This document shows, one piece after another, positions 1 through 6,066 of a DNA stretch of 8,834 nt (position 1 is its first letter; each line of letters opens with the position of its first letter). The stretch is from positions 1 through 8,834 of the forward strand of contig CAYSAA010000246.1 in assembly GCA_964428905.1 (NCBI GenBank). Direction: 5' to 3'. The notes below the pieces were generated by a model. The model ran no database searches. It saw only the letters and a program-made list of their open reading frames with translations, and was not told the DNA's origin. This DNA comes from CAYSAA01 sp964428905 (GTDB lineage: Bacteria > Atribacterota > Phoenicimicrobiia > Phoenicimicrobiales > Stramentimicrobiaceae). The position numbers were made by a program, and so were the translations under genes.

Positions 1-144
1 TTTTTTCTCTTGATATAGTTACGGTATCCTTTTGGACTATTCTTTCAAAGCAATGGTGCTTCTATTTTTATATATCACTTTGTTTAAAAAATATTCAGAT
101 AGCACATTTTAATCTTTACGCTAAAACCATTTTATTTAACCATT

Positions 145-170
145 ACCACCTTCCAAGAAGGTGGTTTTTT
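145..170 (+). terminator. Rho-independent terminator of an upstream gene
   Basis: An 8-bp perfect stem pairs ACCACCTT (145-152) with AAGGTGGT (158-165) across a 5-nt loop and runs into six T residues (165-170). A further AT-rich arm pair (134-143 with 171-180, one mismatch) can extend the base. The T-run lies on the plus side only, so it should end a transcript coming from the left of the window and insulate the opu operon from it. Confidence 0.85.
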
Positions 171-348
171 ATGGCTAAATAAAAGAATGTATTGGAAAAT
201 AAATACCCTCAATGGAAATCAAATCCTATAGATATGTATGTAAATAATAATTAGTGCATTATAGGTGTATCTCACTAAAAAATTATTGTGCAGTATTGTT
301 TTAAATCAAATTTCAGCTACTATTTAATCGATGGAATGATAATTATGC

Positions 349-377
349 TTGACTTATTAATTCGTATACGATATATT
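349..377 (+). promoter_or_regulatory. Sigma-A-type promoter of the marR-opu operon
   Basis: The -35 box TTGACT (349-354) and -10 box TATATT (372-377) each differ from consensus by one base and are separated by exactly 17 bp. Transcription should start near 383-385, giving a leader of about 30 nt before the regulator start. No comparable promoter is visible in the 54-nt gap before the first permease, so this one probably serves the whole operon. Confidence 0.8.
362..371. promoter_or_regulatory. Probable operator palindrome in the promoter spacer
   Basis: TCGTATACGA is a 10-bp perfect palindrome. Outside it, dyad symmetry continues imperfectly (358-359 with 374-375, 355-356 with 377-378). It lies wholly between the -35 and -10 boxes, where a bound dimer would block RNA polymerase. 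MarR-family dimers bind such palindromes and often regulate themselves, so the adjacent regulator is the natural ligand. Binding itself is inferred. Confidence 0.6.
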
Positions 378-415
378 AGTACCATAATTGTTATTGTAAA
401 TGAGGTAAAATTAAA

Positions 416-898
416 ATGACCGATAAATTATCAAGAAGCCAGGAAGTGTATTCTTCGCTTCGGCAAATTGTACGGGCAATGGATATACATTCTAAATATT
501 TACATAAATATTATGGTCTCAGCGGCCCACAATTAACGATTTTAAAAGAACTTACAGAAGTAAACGAGATCCCCACCGGGAAACTGGCCCAACAGATTAG
601 TTTAAGCCAAGCTACCGTAACCGATATTCTTGACCGGCTGGAAGAAAAAGGACTTGTGATCAGGCAGAGAAGTAGTTTTGATAAAAGAAGGGTTTATATC
701 CAAATTACCGATAAAGGGAAGGCTATCGTTTTAAAAAAACCTTCCCTGCTAAAAGAAGATTTTACTCGCCAGTTTGATGAACTGGAGGAATGGGAGCAGA
801 CTTTAATCTTGTCATCTATCCAACGTATTGTTACCATGATGAAAACACCCGAAATGAGCAACGTTAATAGTGTGACTGAAAAAAAACTGGTTGTGTAG
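416..898 (+). CDS. MarR-family transcriptional regulator of the opu operon
   Basis: A 160-residue winged-helix repressor of typical MarR length. The recognition helix is around residues 63-79 (SLSQATVTDILDRLEEK). The wing spans about 82-100 and carries the family's D-x-R signature at D89-K-R-R. Flanking N- and C-terminal helices (about 8-32 and 112-142) would form the dimer interface. There is no cysteine, so thiol-based redox sensing is unlikely. The ATG has a GAGGT ribosome site 9 nt upstream. It is the first gene of a run with the four importer genes (54 nt to the next start) and probably represses this operon through the promoter palindrome. In Bacillus, opuC-type operons are controlled by the MarR-like proteins OpcR/GbsR; this protein reminds me more of the EctR/CosR osmolyte regulators of proteobacteria, a recall-level comparison. 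The effector is unknown. Confidence 0.88.
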   Translation: MTDKLSRSQEVYSSLRQIVRAMDIHSKYLHKYYGLSGPQLTILKELTEVNEIPTGKLAQQISLSQATVTDILDRLEEKGLVIRQRSSFDKRRVYIQITDKGKAIVLKKPSLLKEDFTRQFDELEEWEQTLILSSIQRIVTMMKTPEMSNVNSVTEKKLVV

Positions 899-952
899 AT
901 TTCTCTTTGTACCTTCTTATTTAAAAAATACGTGAAAAAGGAGTGAATCCCA

Positions 953-1615
953 ATGGAAATATCCTTCATTGAATGGTTAGGATATTTTCAAGGCAAAATT
1001 ATTCAGGAGTTAATACGGCATATACAAATTATTGCTATTAGTCTTCCTTTTGCCTTAATTGTTAGTATACCTTTGGGTTTTTATATTTCACCACGTCCCA
1101 AACTGGCACAAATTGTTATCTATCTTAGTAGTATTATAATGACTATTCCCAGTCTAGCCCTTTTTGGCCTCATGGTTGTCCTTCTGGCACCGTTTCATCT
1201 TGGTTTAGGAATTGTGCCTGCCGTGATAGCTATTACCCTATATTCCATGCTTCCCATTACTCGGAATACTTATATCGCTATCAACCAGGTTCCGGAGGGA
1301 ATGATTGAAGCAGCCAGGGGCATGGGCATGACCAAAGAACAGATATTATGGCGTGTTAAACTCCCTTTATCCATACCTGTCATTATGGCCGGTATTAGAA
1401 ATGCCATGGTGTTAGGGGTAAGTGTTGCAACTTTTGCCTCGCTAGTTGCCGCCGGAGGATTGGGCTATTTTATTTTTTCAGGCATTGGTCGTTCAAATCT
1501 GAGAATGGTCTTAGTAGGGGCTATACTGGTTTCGATTTTAGGAATTGGGGTTAACTATTTCCTAATGCTGGTAGAAGAGTGGATTACTCCTAAAGGTTTA
1601 AAGGTGAAAAGATAA
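953..1615 (+). CDS. opuCD: OpuC-type osmoprotectant ABC transporter permease (OpuCD-like)
   Basis: A 220-residue inner-membrane permease of the binding-protein-dependent (BPD) transport family, the usual length for OpuCB/OpuCD. Hydrophobic segments lie near residues 24-45, 52-72, 74-100, 140-166 and 184-206. The cytoplasmic EAA loop that docks on the ATPase starts at E119 (EAARGMGMTKEQILW) and is followed by PLSIPVIMAGIRNA; a glycine-rich AAGGLGYFIF segment is at about 166-175. An AAGGAG ribosome site (938-943) precedes the ATG by 9 nt. From memory, the N-terminal QELIRHIQI region and the late part resemble OpuCD more than OpuCB, so I read it as the OpuCD-type half of a heterodimeric channel with the permease at 2839-3486. 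Its last ten residues are identical to those of that partner. Assignment to OpuCD rather than OpuCB is moderate; the family is secure. Confidence 0.9.
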   Translation: MEISFIEWLGYFQGKIIQELIRHIQIIAISLPFALIVSIPLGFYISPRPKLAQIVIYLSSIIMTIPSLALFGLMVVLLAPFHLGLGIVPAVIAITLYSMLPITRNTYIAINQVPEGMIEAARGMGMTKEQILWRVKLPLSIPVIMAGIRNAMVLGVSVATFASLVAAGGLGYFIFSGIGRSNLRMVLVGAILVSILGIGVNYFLMLVEEWITPKGLKVKR

Positions 1616-1637
1616 TACTTTCAAGGAGATTAATGCA

Positions 1638-2807
1638 ATGAGCAGTGATACAAATAAAATAGAAAATAAGGAAGTCAAGAATAAAGAAAGCCAGGCTAAA
1701 GAGAAAGCTAAAGAATATACCATTGAATTAAAAAATGTAACAAAACGGTTCGGAGATGATGTCGCAGTTGACAATCTAAGCCTTAACGTAGAGAAAGGTA
1801 CTCTTACCATGCTGATAGGACCTTCCGGTTGTGGGAAAACTACCACTATGAGAATGATTAATCGCCTCATTCAGGCCGATGAAGGTGAAATAAACCTGGA
1901 TGGCACCTCTGTCTATGATATTGATCCGGTACAACTGAGAAGAACCATTGGCTATGTGATTCAGGAAATTGGTTTGTTTCCTCATTTTACCGTTTTCGAC
2001 AATATTGCTACTGTTCCCCGTCTGTTAAAATGGGATGAGAAAAAAATCAAAAAAAGAGTAGATGAATTATTGGATATGGTGACCCTGGATTCCAGTTATG
2101 CCTACCGCTATCCTTTGCAACTTTCCGGGGGAGAACGTCAGAGAGTGGGACTAGCCCGAGCCTTAGGAGCTGATCCTGGAGTCTTGCTTATGGATGAACC
2201 GTTTGGTGCCATAGACCCAATCAATCGTCTAAAACTCCATGGTTCCTTCCTGGAAATACAGGAGCAAATTAAAAAGACTATTGTTTTTGTAACTCATGAT
2301 ATTAACGAAGCCATTAAATTGGGTGATAAAATTGCCATTATCAGGGATGGCAAGTTAGTTCAACACGCTGATTCCACTGAAATATTGTACAACCCGGCGG
2401 ACCAATTTGTAGAAAGCCTGTTAGGTCAGGACCGTAGTCTAAAAGCCCTGACCTTAAAGAAAGCAAAGGATTTTATCAGTACCGAAGATGTGCTGACTGT
2501 AAACCAGGATATATCGGAAGACCAGGTCTCAAAGCAATTACAGGAAAATAATCAGATTGTTGCCTTTGTCCTGGATAAAAATGAAAAATTAATTGGAAGA
2601 TATTGGCTGGAAAAAACAGGGAAGAAGGGTAAGGTTGATATTAATTATGATGAAAACCCAATTATGACTGAACAAAACAATACCTTAAATGAAAGTCTTT
2701 CTACTATGTTTTCCAGCGGTGAACAGCTACTTCCAGTAATAAATCGTCGGGGTAAATTTTTGGGTGTTATCCGCTTGAGTCATATATTTGAAGAATTTAA
2801 TAAGTAA
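1638..2807 (+). CDS. opuCA: OpuC-type osmoprotectant ABC transporter ATPase with CBS pair
   Basis: A 389-residue cytoplasmic ATPase that powers the importer. The nucleotide-binding domain covers about residues 27-265: Walker A GPSGCGKTT (61-69), Q-loop Q109, ABC signature LSGGERQ (162-168), Walker B VLLMDEP (182-188) with catalytic E187, and H-loop H220. Residues about 275-388 form a tandem CBS module. The second repeat (about 338-386, LLPVINRRGKFLGVI) is clear; the first (about 280-325) is more divergent. The layout matches Bacillus OpuCA (about 380 aa). An unusual Lys/Glu-rich extension of about 26 residues precedes the domain (YTIELKNVTKRF starts at 27). The ATG at 1638 has AAGGAG 9 nt upstream; the ATG at 1633 is out of frame and stops at once, so the extension is translated. 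CBS modules in OpuA/OpuC transporters are linked to ionic-strength or cyclic-dinucleotide control; which applies here is not visible. Confidence 0.94.
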   Translation: MSSDTNKIENKEVKNKESQAKEKAKEYTIELKNVTKRFGDDVAVDNLSLNVEKGTLTMLIGPSGCGKTTTMRMINRLIQADEGEINLDGTSVYDIDPVQLRRTIGYVIQEIGLFPHFTVFDNIATVPRLLKWDEKKIKKRVDELLDMVTLDSSYAYRYPLQLSGGERQRVGLARALGADPGVLLMDEPFGAIDPINRLKLHGSFLEIQEQIKKTIVFVTHDINEAIKLGDKIAIIRDGKLVQHADSTEILYNPADQFVESLLGQDRSLKALTLKKAKDFISTEDVLTVNQDISEDQVSKQLQENNQIVAFVLDKNEKLIGRYWLEKTGKKGKVDINYDENPIMTEQNNTLNESLSTMFSSGEQLLPVINRRGKFLGVIRLSHIFEEFNK

Positions 2808-2838
2808 AATTGAATGAAAATAAGATTAGGAATATACA

Positions 2839-3486
2839 ATGAATTTATTGCAATATGTTTCAGAAAATTATGATAAAATATTCGGCCTGTTTGTGGAACA
2901 TTTTTTTCTCTTCCTATTTTCGATTATAATTACCATCATTATTGGTGTTACTTTGAGTATTATTGCTACAGAAGAAGGAAGAGAAAAAATTGGTAAGGTG
3001 ATTGTCTCCATTACCGGAGCGGCACAAGCTGTTCCCTCTATTGCCGTTATAGCATTGGTATTTATCTATGTAGGCATTGGCAAAACTCCAGCTATTATTT
3101 CTCTTATTGTTTATAGTCTTGTTCCTGTTATCTTTAATGCCACTTCAGGGATTCTTAGTGTACCCAAAGGAGTTATTGAAGCAGGTAAAGGTATGGGACT
3201 AACCAAAAATCAAATTCTCTGGAAGTTGAAAATCCCGATTGCTATCCCGGTTATTATGGGTGGTATTCGCAGTGCTGCTACCATTATTATTGGCACAGCA
3301 GTCGTTGCTTCAGTCATCGGAGGTGGCGGTCTAGGAGATTTGATTTTTATTGGATTGAAGTTAAATAGATCGGAAGCATTAATTGCCGGAGCTGCTTCAT
3401 CAGCCATATTGGCAATTATCATTGATCGAATGCTGGCATATCTTGAAAAAATCATTACCCCAAAGGGATTAAAAGTTAAGAGATAA
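2839..3486 (+). CDS. opuCB: OpuC-type osmoprotectant ABC transporter permease (OpuCB-like)
   Basis: A 215-residue BPD-family inner-membrane permease. Hydrophobic segments are near residues 18-43, 58-79, 84-105, 134-160 and 181-202. The EAA-type loop is EAGKGMGLTKNQILW (114-128), followed by KIPIAIPVIMGGIR. The run GGGGLGDLIFIGL (161-173) and the C-terminal ITPKGL closely match my recollection of Bacillus OpuCB, so this is probably the OpuCB half, partnering the permease at 953-1615. It starts 31 nt after the ATPase. Its ribosome site is weak (AGGA at 2828-2831, 7 nt spacing) compared with the other operon genes, so it may be translated less or depend on coupling. Substrate specificity lies with the binding protein, not here. 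Confidence 0.9.
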   Translation: MNLLQYVSENYDKIFGLFVEHFFLFLFSIIITIIIGVTLSIIATEEGREKIGKVIVSITGAAQAVPSIAVIALVFIYVGIGKTPAIISLIVYSLVPVIFNATSGILSVPKGVIEAGKGMGLTKNQILWKLKIPIAIPVIMGGIRSAATIIIGTAVVASVIGGGGLGDLIFIGLKLNRSEALIAGAASSAILAIIIDRMLAYLEKIITPKGLKVKR

Positions 3487-3500
3487 ATAAAAAATAATAA

Positions 3501-3516
3501 GGAGGAAAATATTGTG
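3501..3516 (+). promoter_or_regulatory. Strong ribosome site fixing the GTG start of the binding protein
   Basis: GGAGG at 3501-3505 lies 8 nt before the GTG at 3514-3516. The TTG overlapping it at 3512 is out of frame. This is the strongest Shine-Dalgarno sequence in the operon, which suits a binding protein needed in excess over the membrane subunits. Confidence 0.8.
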
Positions 3517-4413
3517 AAAAAAAATTTAATATTGCTCACAATTACTTTGTGTTTAGCGTTATTGGTAAGCAGTATGGGCATTTTGGCTCAGGAAAAAAAA
3601 ATTATAGTCGGTGCCAAGAATTTTACCGAGCAATACATACTCGGTAATATGTTGTCAATTCTGCTGGAAGAAAATGGATTCCAAGTAAGTGAGAAGATGG
3701 GTACAGGAAGTGCTATCACGCGTGAGGGATTAGTTTCAGGACAGACTGACTTGTATCCGGAATATACGGGAACTGCATGGTTAGTATATCTCGGACATGA
3801 AGATGTTATTAACGATCCTGACGAACTCTATGAAAAAGTGAAAGAAGAAGACCTGGAAAAGAATGAAATTGTCTGGTTAGAAAAATCTAATATTAATAAT
3901 ACCTATGCCATTGCTTTAACCCAGGAACAAGCTGATGAAATTGGAACAACTTTATCCGACCTTACAGAATATGTCAACCAACATCATGACCTTGTCTGGG
4001 GAATTGACCATGAATTTGCCGAAAGAGCAGACGGCTTACCGGGTTTGGCCGAACATTATGGTATGGAAATTAACGAAAACAACATAAGAACAATGGATCC
4101 GGGCTTAACTTATGAACCTTTAAAGAGAGGCCAAACAGACCTTACCATGGTTTTTGCCACAGATGGAAACATTAAGAGATATAATCTTACATTATTAGAA
4201 GATGACAAGAATTTCTTCCCGGGATATAATCTCTGTGTTACTGTCAGAAAAGAAGTCCTGGACCAATATCCGGAAATTGAAGAAATCATGAAACCTATTG
4301 CTGAGCTTACCGATGAAATCATGCAGGAACTGAACTATCAGGTCGATGTTACACAATTACCAGAGAGATTAGTTGCTAAGAATTATCTGGCTGAAAATGG
4401 TTATCTCGACTAA
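3514..4413 (+). CDS. opuCC: Osmoprotectant (glycine betaine/choline/carnitine) substrate-binding protein
   Basis: A 299-residue extracytoplasmic binding protein of the OpuCC/OpuBC/YehZ family that captures quaternary-amine solutes and delivers them to the two permeases. Family marks include GAKNFTEQ (33-40), DLYPEYTGTAW (79-89), NNTYAI (128-133), VFATDG (213-218), DDKNFFPGY (230-238) and MQELNYQVD (270-278). Y84, Y131 and Y200, with F214 or Y223, sit where I recall the ligand's aromatic cage in OpuCC. The N-terminus is a signal peptide (MKKN, hydrophobic 5-24) with a likely signal-peptidase-I cut after ILA (A25). There is no lipobox; the only nearby cysteine, C13, follows Leu within the hydrophobic core and is badly placed. 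Bacillus OpuCC is a lipoprotein, so this one looks freely soluble, as expected in a periplasm. It is the last gene of the operon, 27 nt after the permease, with a terminator just downstream. The exact substrate cannot be read from sequence. Confidence 0.92.
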   Translation: MKKNLILLTITLCLALLVSSMGILAQEKKIIVGAKNFTEQYILGNMLSILLEENGFQVSEKMGTGSAITREGLVSGQTDLYPEYTGTAWLVYLGHEDVINDPDELYEKVKEEDLEKNEIVWLEKSNINNTYAIALTQEQADEIGTTLSDLTEYVNQHHDLVWGIDHEFAERADGLPGLAEHYGMEINENNIRTMDPGLTYEPLKRGQTDLTMVFATDGNIKRYNLTLLEDDKNFFPGYNLCVTVRKEVLDQYPEIEEIMKPIAELTDEIMQELNYQVDVTQLPERLVAKNYLAENGYLD

Positions 4414-4430
4414 TTCAGAAAATTAAAAAT

Positions 4431-4469
4431 AAAAAATCCACTTTCTTCTTTTTAGAAAGTGGGTTTTTT
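4431..4469. terminator. Bidirectional terminator between opuCC and the larA-family gene
   Basis: CCACTTTCT (4438-4446) pairs perfectly with AGAAAGTGG (4454-4462) around a 7-nt loop. The stem extends through a T-G wobble and six A-T pairs, because an A-run (4431-4436) precedes it and a T-run (4464-4469) follows. It starts 17 nt after the opuCC stop and has the A/T flanks needed to work for both convergent transcripts. On the minus side the racemase gene ends at 4587, about 120 nt away, and no better terminator is seen between. Confidence 0.85.
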
Positions 4470-4586
4470 ATTTTTAAATTTGATATCCAGTAATCTGATA
4501 AAAATCATTTCCAACTAAGTATCTATCATATCAATTCGAACCAACTTTATGGGGTATATCACAAATCTATACTTATTCATCCTTAT

Positions 4587-5864
4587 CTATTTCAAACTGG
4601 GAACAACAATGCTCCCGAAAGGAATAACATAACTTTTAAAATCATCACCATGCTTTTGCTGAACCAGAGTAATGGCCTGTCGAATATCTTTAGCTGGTCT
4701 CATGAATAATTTTTTTACCTGATTTGGGCTAAGGGAAGAGATAAGAATAATTTCTACTTCTTTAGCAACCTTGGCAATGGCATAGGCCTTATGTCCGCCC
4801 AAGACAAAACGTTTCTTTAACCGTTGCTCAATATCTTCTATTGACTGAGCTTCTTCCATCCATTGCTCAAAAATCGAATTACCCAAACCTTCTCTGCATT
4901 CTGCCAGTAAAACAATCGTCCCACCTGGTTTCACTGCCTGGTAGGCATTTTCCAAGGCCTTTTGTGCCTGGTAAACATTGATATCTTTGGGATAACCTCC
5001 GGTACTGACAAAAACAACGTCGGCTTTTTCAGGGATAGGAGCAAAATAATTATTCTGACAAATCTCAACTCCCTTTAACCAGGATTTTTCTAACTCTCCA
5101 GCCACAATATCAATAAGATCACCATTTTCATCGGTAATCACATTGATGTTAAAAATAGTAACATCCTGACCTATCTTGCGGGCAGCCTCCATCATCTCCT
5201 CATGGACTGGATTGCCAATAAGATTGCCAGTAAAAGCTTTAGGATGTACCATGTTAGCATGATTGTTTTCGATAGTCTCTCTGCCACAAATACCAGGTAA
5301 AATTGATTTTCTCCCTCCTGAAAATCCCGCAATGTAATGGGGGACAATAACACCAGTAGTAATCATACAGTCTATTTGCTGGATGATGGGATTAATGAAC
5401 AATCGATTGCCACTTTTCATTTTTCCTACATCCAGCAAATGATCGGCATCACCGTTATGATTGATGAAAGGATAAGAGGATACTACTTCTCCTCCAAATA
5501 TTTCCTTATTTTCCTCTTCCGTATTACCCCGATGCATCCCTGTAGCTATCATAAAAGTAATATTCTTTTTGCTGATTCCTATCTGTCCTAACTTCTCTAG
5601 CAAGAGAGGTAGAAGAATATGGTATGGTGTTGGCCTGGTTACATCATTGACAATCACTAAAATATTTTGGGCTCTTTGGTCTTTCAGTAATTGCTCCAAC
5701 GAGGGCGAATGGATGGGGTTAGTCAAAAGCTTTTCCAACTTCGCTGAAGGGTTTTTTAATGGTTTACTCTGATTTCCTGATAGAATACTGATCATATTTC
5801 TATCTTCCAGATGTAATTCTACTTTTTTATCTCCGTACTTTAATTCTACATTGCGTTTTGCCAA
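4587..5864 (-). CDS. larA: LarA-family nickel-pincer racemase (lactate racemase homologue)
   Basis: A 425-residue cytoplasmic enzyme of the LarA family, full length. LarA of Lactobacillus plantarum interconverts L- and D-lactate by hydride transfer using a nickel-pincer nucleotide bound to a lysine. Equivalents of its key residues are present: D74 and R77 (DVTRPTP), H111 (ATGMHRGNTEEE), H176 and pincer-attachment K186 (PHYIAGFSGGRKSILPG), nickel-ligand H202 (ENNHANMVHPKA), and Q299/K302 late in the chain. It therefore looks active. The start is TTG at 5864: AGGAGA lies 8 nt upstream, an in-frame stop is only five codons upstream, and the next ATG would remove 23 residues. Cofactor genes larB, larC and larE are not in the window. 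The family includes homologues acting on malate and other 2-hydroxyacids, so lactate is only the default guess. It stands alone, convergent with the opu operon. Confidence 0.88.
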   Translation of the reverse strand: MAKRNVELKYGDKKVELHLEDRNMISILSGNQSKPLKNPSAKLEKLLTNPIHSPSLEQLLKDQRAQNILVIVNDVTRPTPYHILLPLLLEKLGQIGISKKNITFMIATGMHRGNTEEENKEIFGGEVVSSYPFINHNGDADHLLDVGKMKSGNRLFINPIIQQIDCMITTGVIVPHYIAGFSGGRKSILPGICGRETIENNHANMVHPKAFTGNLIGNPVHEEMMEAARKIGQDVTIFNINVITDENGDLIDIVAGELEKSWLKGVEICQNNYFAPIPEKADVVFVSTGGYPKDINVYQAQKALENAYQAVKPGGTIVLLAECREGLGNSIFEQWMEEAQSIEDIEQRLKKRFVLGGHKAYAIAKVAKEVEIILISSLSPNQVKKLFMRPAKDIRQAITLVQQKHGDDFKSYVIPFGSIVVPSLK

Positions 5865-5872
5865 GCTGTTGG

Positions 5873-5878
5873 TCTCCT
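5873..5878 (-). promoter_or_regulatory. Ribosome site supporting the TTG start of larA
   Basis: On the minus strand AGGAGA sits 8 nt before TTG (5864-5862). An in-frame TAG (5879-5877) overlaps this site, so no upstream start is possible. The pairing of a strong ribosome site with a non-ATG start decides the N-terminus. Confidence 0.8.
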
Positions 5879-5920
5879 ATCCTTGTTTATTATCTTATCG
5901 TGGTTGAGAAAATCTAAATC

Positions 5921-5949
5921 CTGGCCACCCCAGTATCCCTGGCTGCCTA
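5921..5949 (-). other. GC-rich segment in the larA leader
   Basis: This patch is clearly richer in G and C than its surroundings and falls in the roughly 110-nt untranslated leader expected for larA. On the minus strand it contains short complementary arms (GCCA with TGGC, CCAG with CTGG). Flanking AGAAAA and TTTTCT could close an outer stem. This may be a structured leader, but I do not recognise a known riboswitch and no single strong hairpin dominates. Confidence 0.3.
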
Positions 5950-5968
5950 AGCTACTGCTTTTCTAAGT

Positions 5969-5997
5969 TTTACTAATATGAAATTATATCATATAAT
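5969..5997 (+). promoter_or_regulatory. Promoter of the metallophosphoesterase gene
   Basis: TTTACT (5969-5974) and a consensus TATAAT (5992-5997) are separated by 17 bp. Transcription should begin near 6004, about 60 nt before the ATG at 6067. Confidence 0.7.
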
Positions 5998-5998
5998 T
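5982..5998. repeat. AT-rich palindrome holding both divergent -10 boxes
   Basis: AATTATAT and ATATAATT flank a single central C (5990), giving a 17-bp palindrome with 8-bp perfect arms. It contains TATAAT on the plus strand (5992-5997) and TATAAT on the minus strand (5988-5983), only three bases apart. It could be an operator, or simply the product of two facing -10 boxes. Confidence 0.65.
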
Positions 5999-6009
5999 AA
6001 ATTGTACAA
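5983..6009 (-). promoter_or_regulatory. Probable promoter of the larA-family gene
   Basis: On the minus strand a perfect TATAAT (5988-5983) is preceded by TTGTAC (6009-6004) with a short 15-bp spacer. The -35 match is poor (3 of 6), so this promoter is weaker or activator-dependent compared with the facing one. Transcription would start near 5976. Confidence 0.45.
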
Positions 6010-6066
6010 GTAAGCTTGCCAGTGAAAATAAATTACTCAGTAAACTACTAACCAGGAGTTTAAAGA

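Larger units (their letters stand above)
1..415. other. Gene-free left flank
   Basis: No convincing coding region is seen here. Positions 1-144 are AT-rich and probably lie downstream of a gene outside the window, because a plus-strand terminator sits at 145-170. One plus-strand frame stays open from position 3 to about 182, but it has no good start or ribosome site and runs through the terminator, so it is not called. Positions 171-348 are AT-rich with no recognisable structure. The operon promoter and operator occupy 349-377, and the leader of the regulator gene follows, with a GAGGT ribosome site at 402-406. Confidence 0.6.

Noticed and set aside
3..182. Plus-strand frame open for about 59 codons at the left edge
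   Set aside because: It has no start with a ribosome site in view, its composition is just AT-rich, and it runs through a clear terminator hairpin. It could only be a fragment of an upstream gene, and the terminator makes that unlikely.
249..296. Two similar AATTA(G/TT)GTGCA-like stretches that might be direct-repeat operators
   Set aside because: The match is imperfect, needs a gap, and lies in AT-rich DNA well upstream of the promoter. It is not distinguishable from chance.
694..969. Minus-strand open frame opposite the MarR gene
   Set aside because: It is antisense to a gene with clear family motifs and has no family signature of its own.
3210..3581. Minus-strand open frame of 123 codons opposite the second permease and the binding-protein start
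   Set aside because: It mirrors the permease codons, and its proline/isoleucine-rich product is typical of antisense shadow frames.
5337..5772. Two plus-strand open frames within the larA-family gene
   Set aside because: They are antisense to a region encoding conserved nickel-pincer residues and have no plausible product.
4611..6066. A functional link between the racemase, the phosphoesterase and the opu importer as a new system
   Set aside because: Each has its own promoter or terminator and opposite orientation, and no shared operator or overlapping function is visible.
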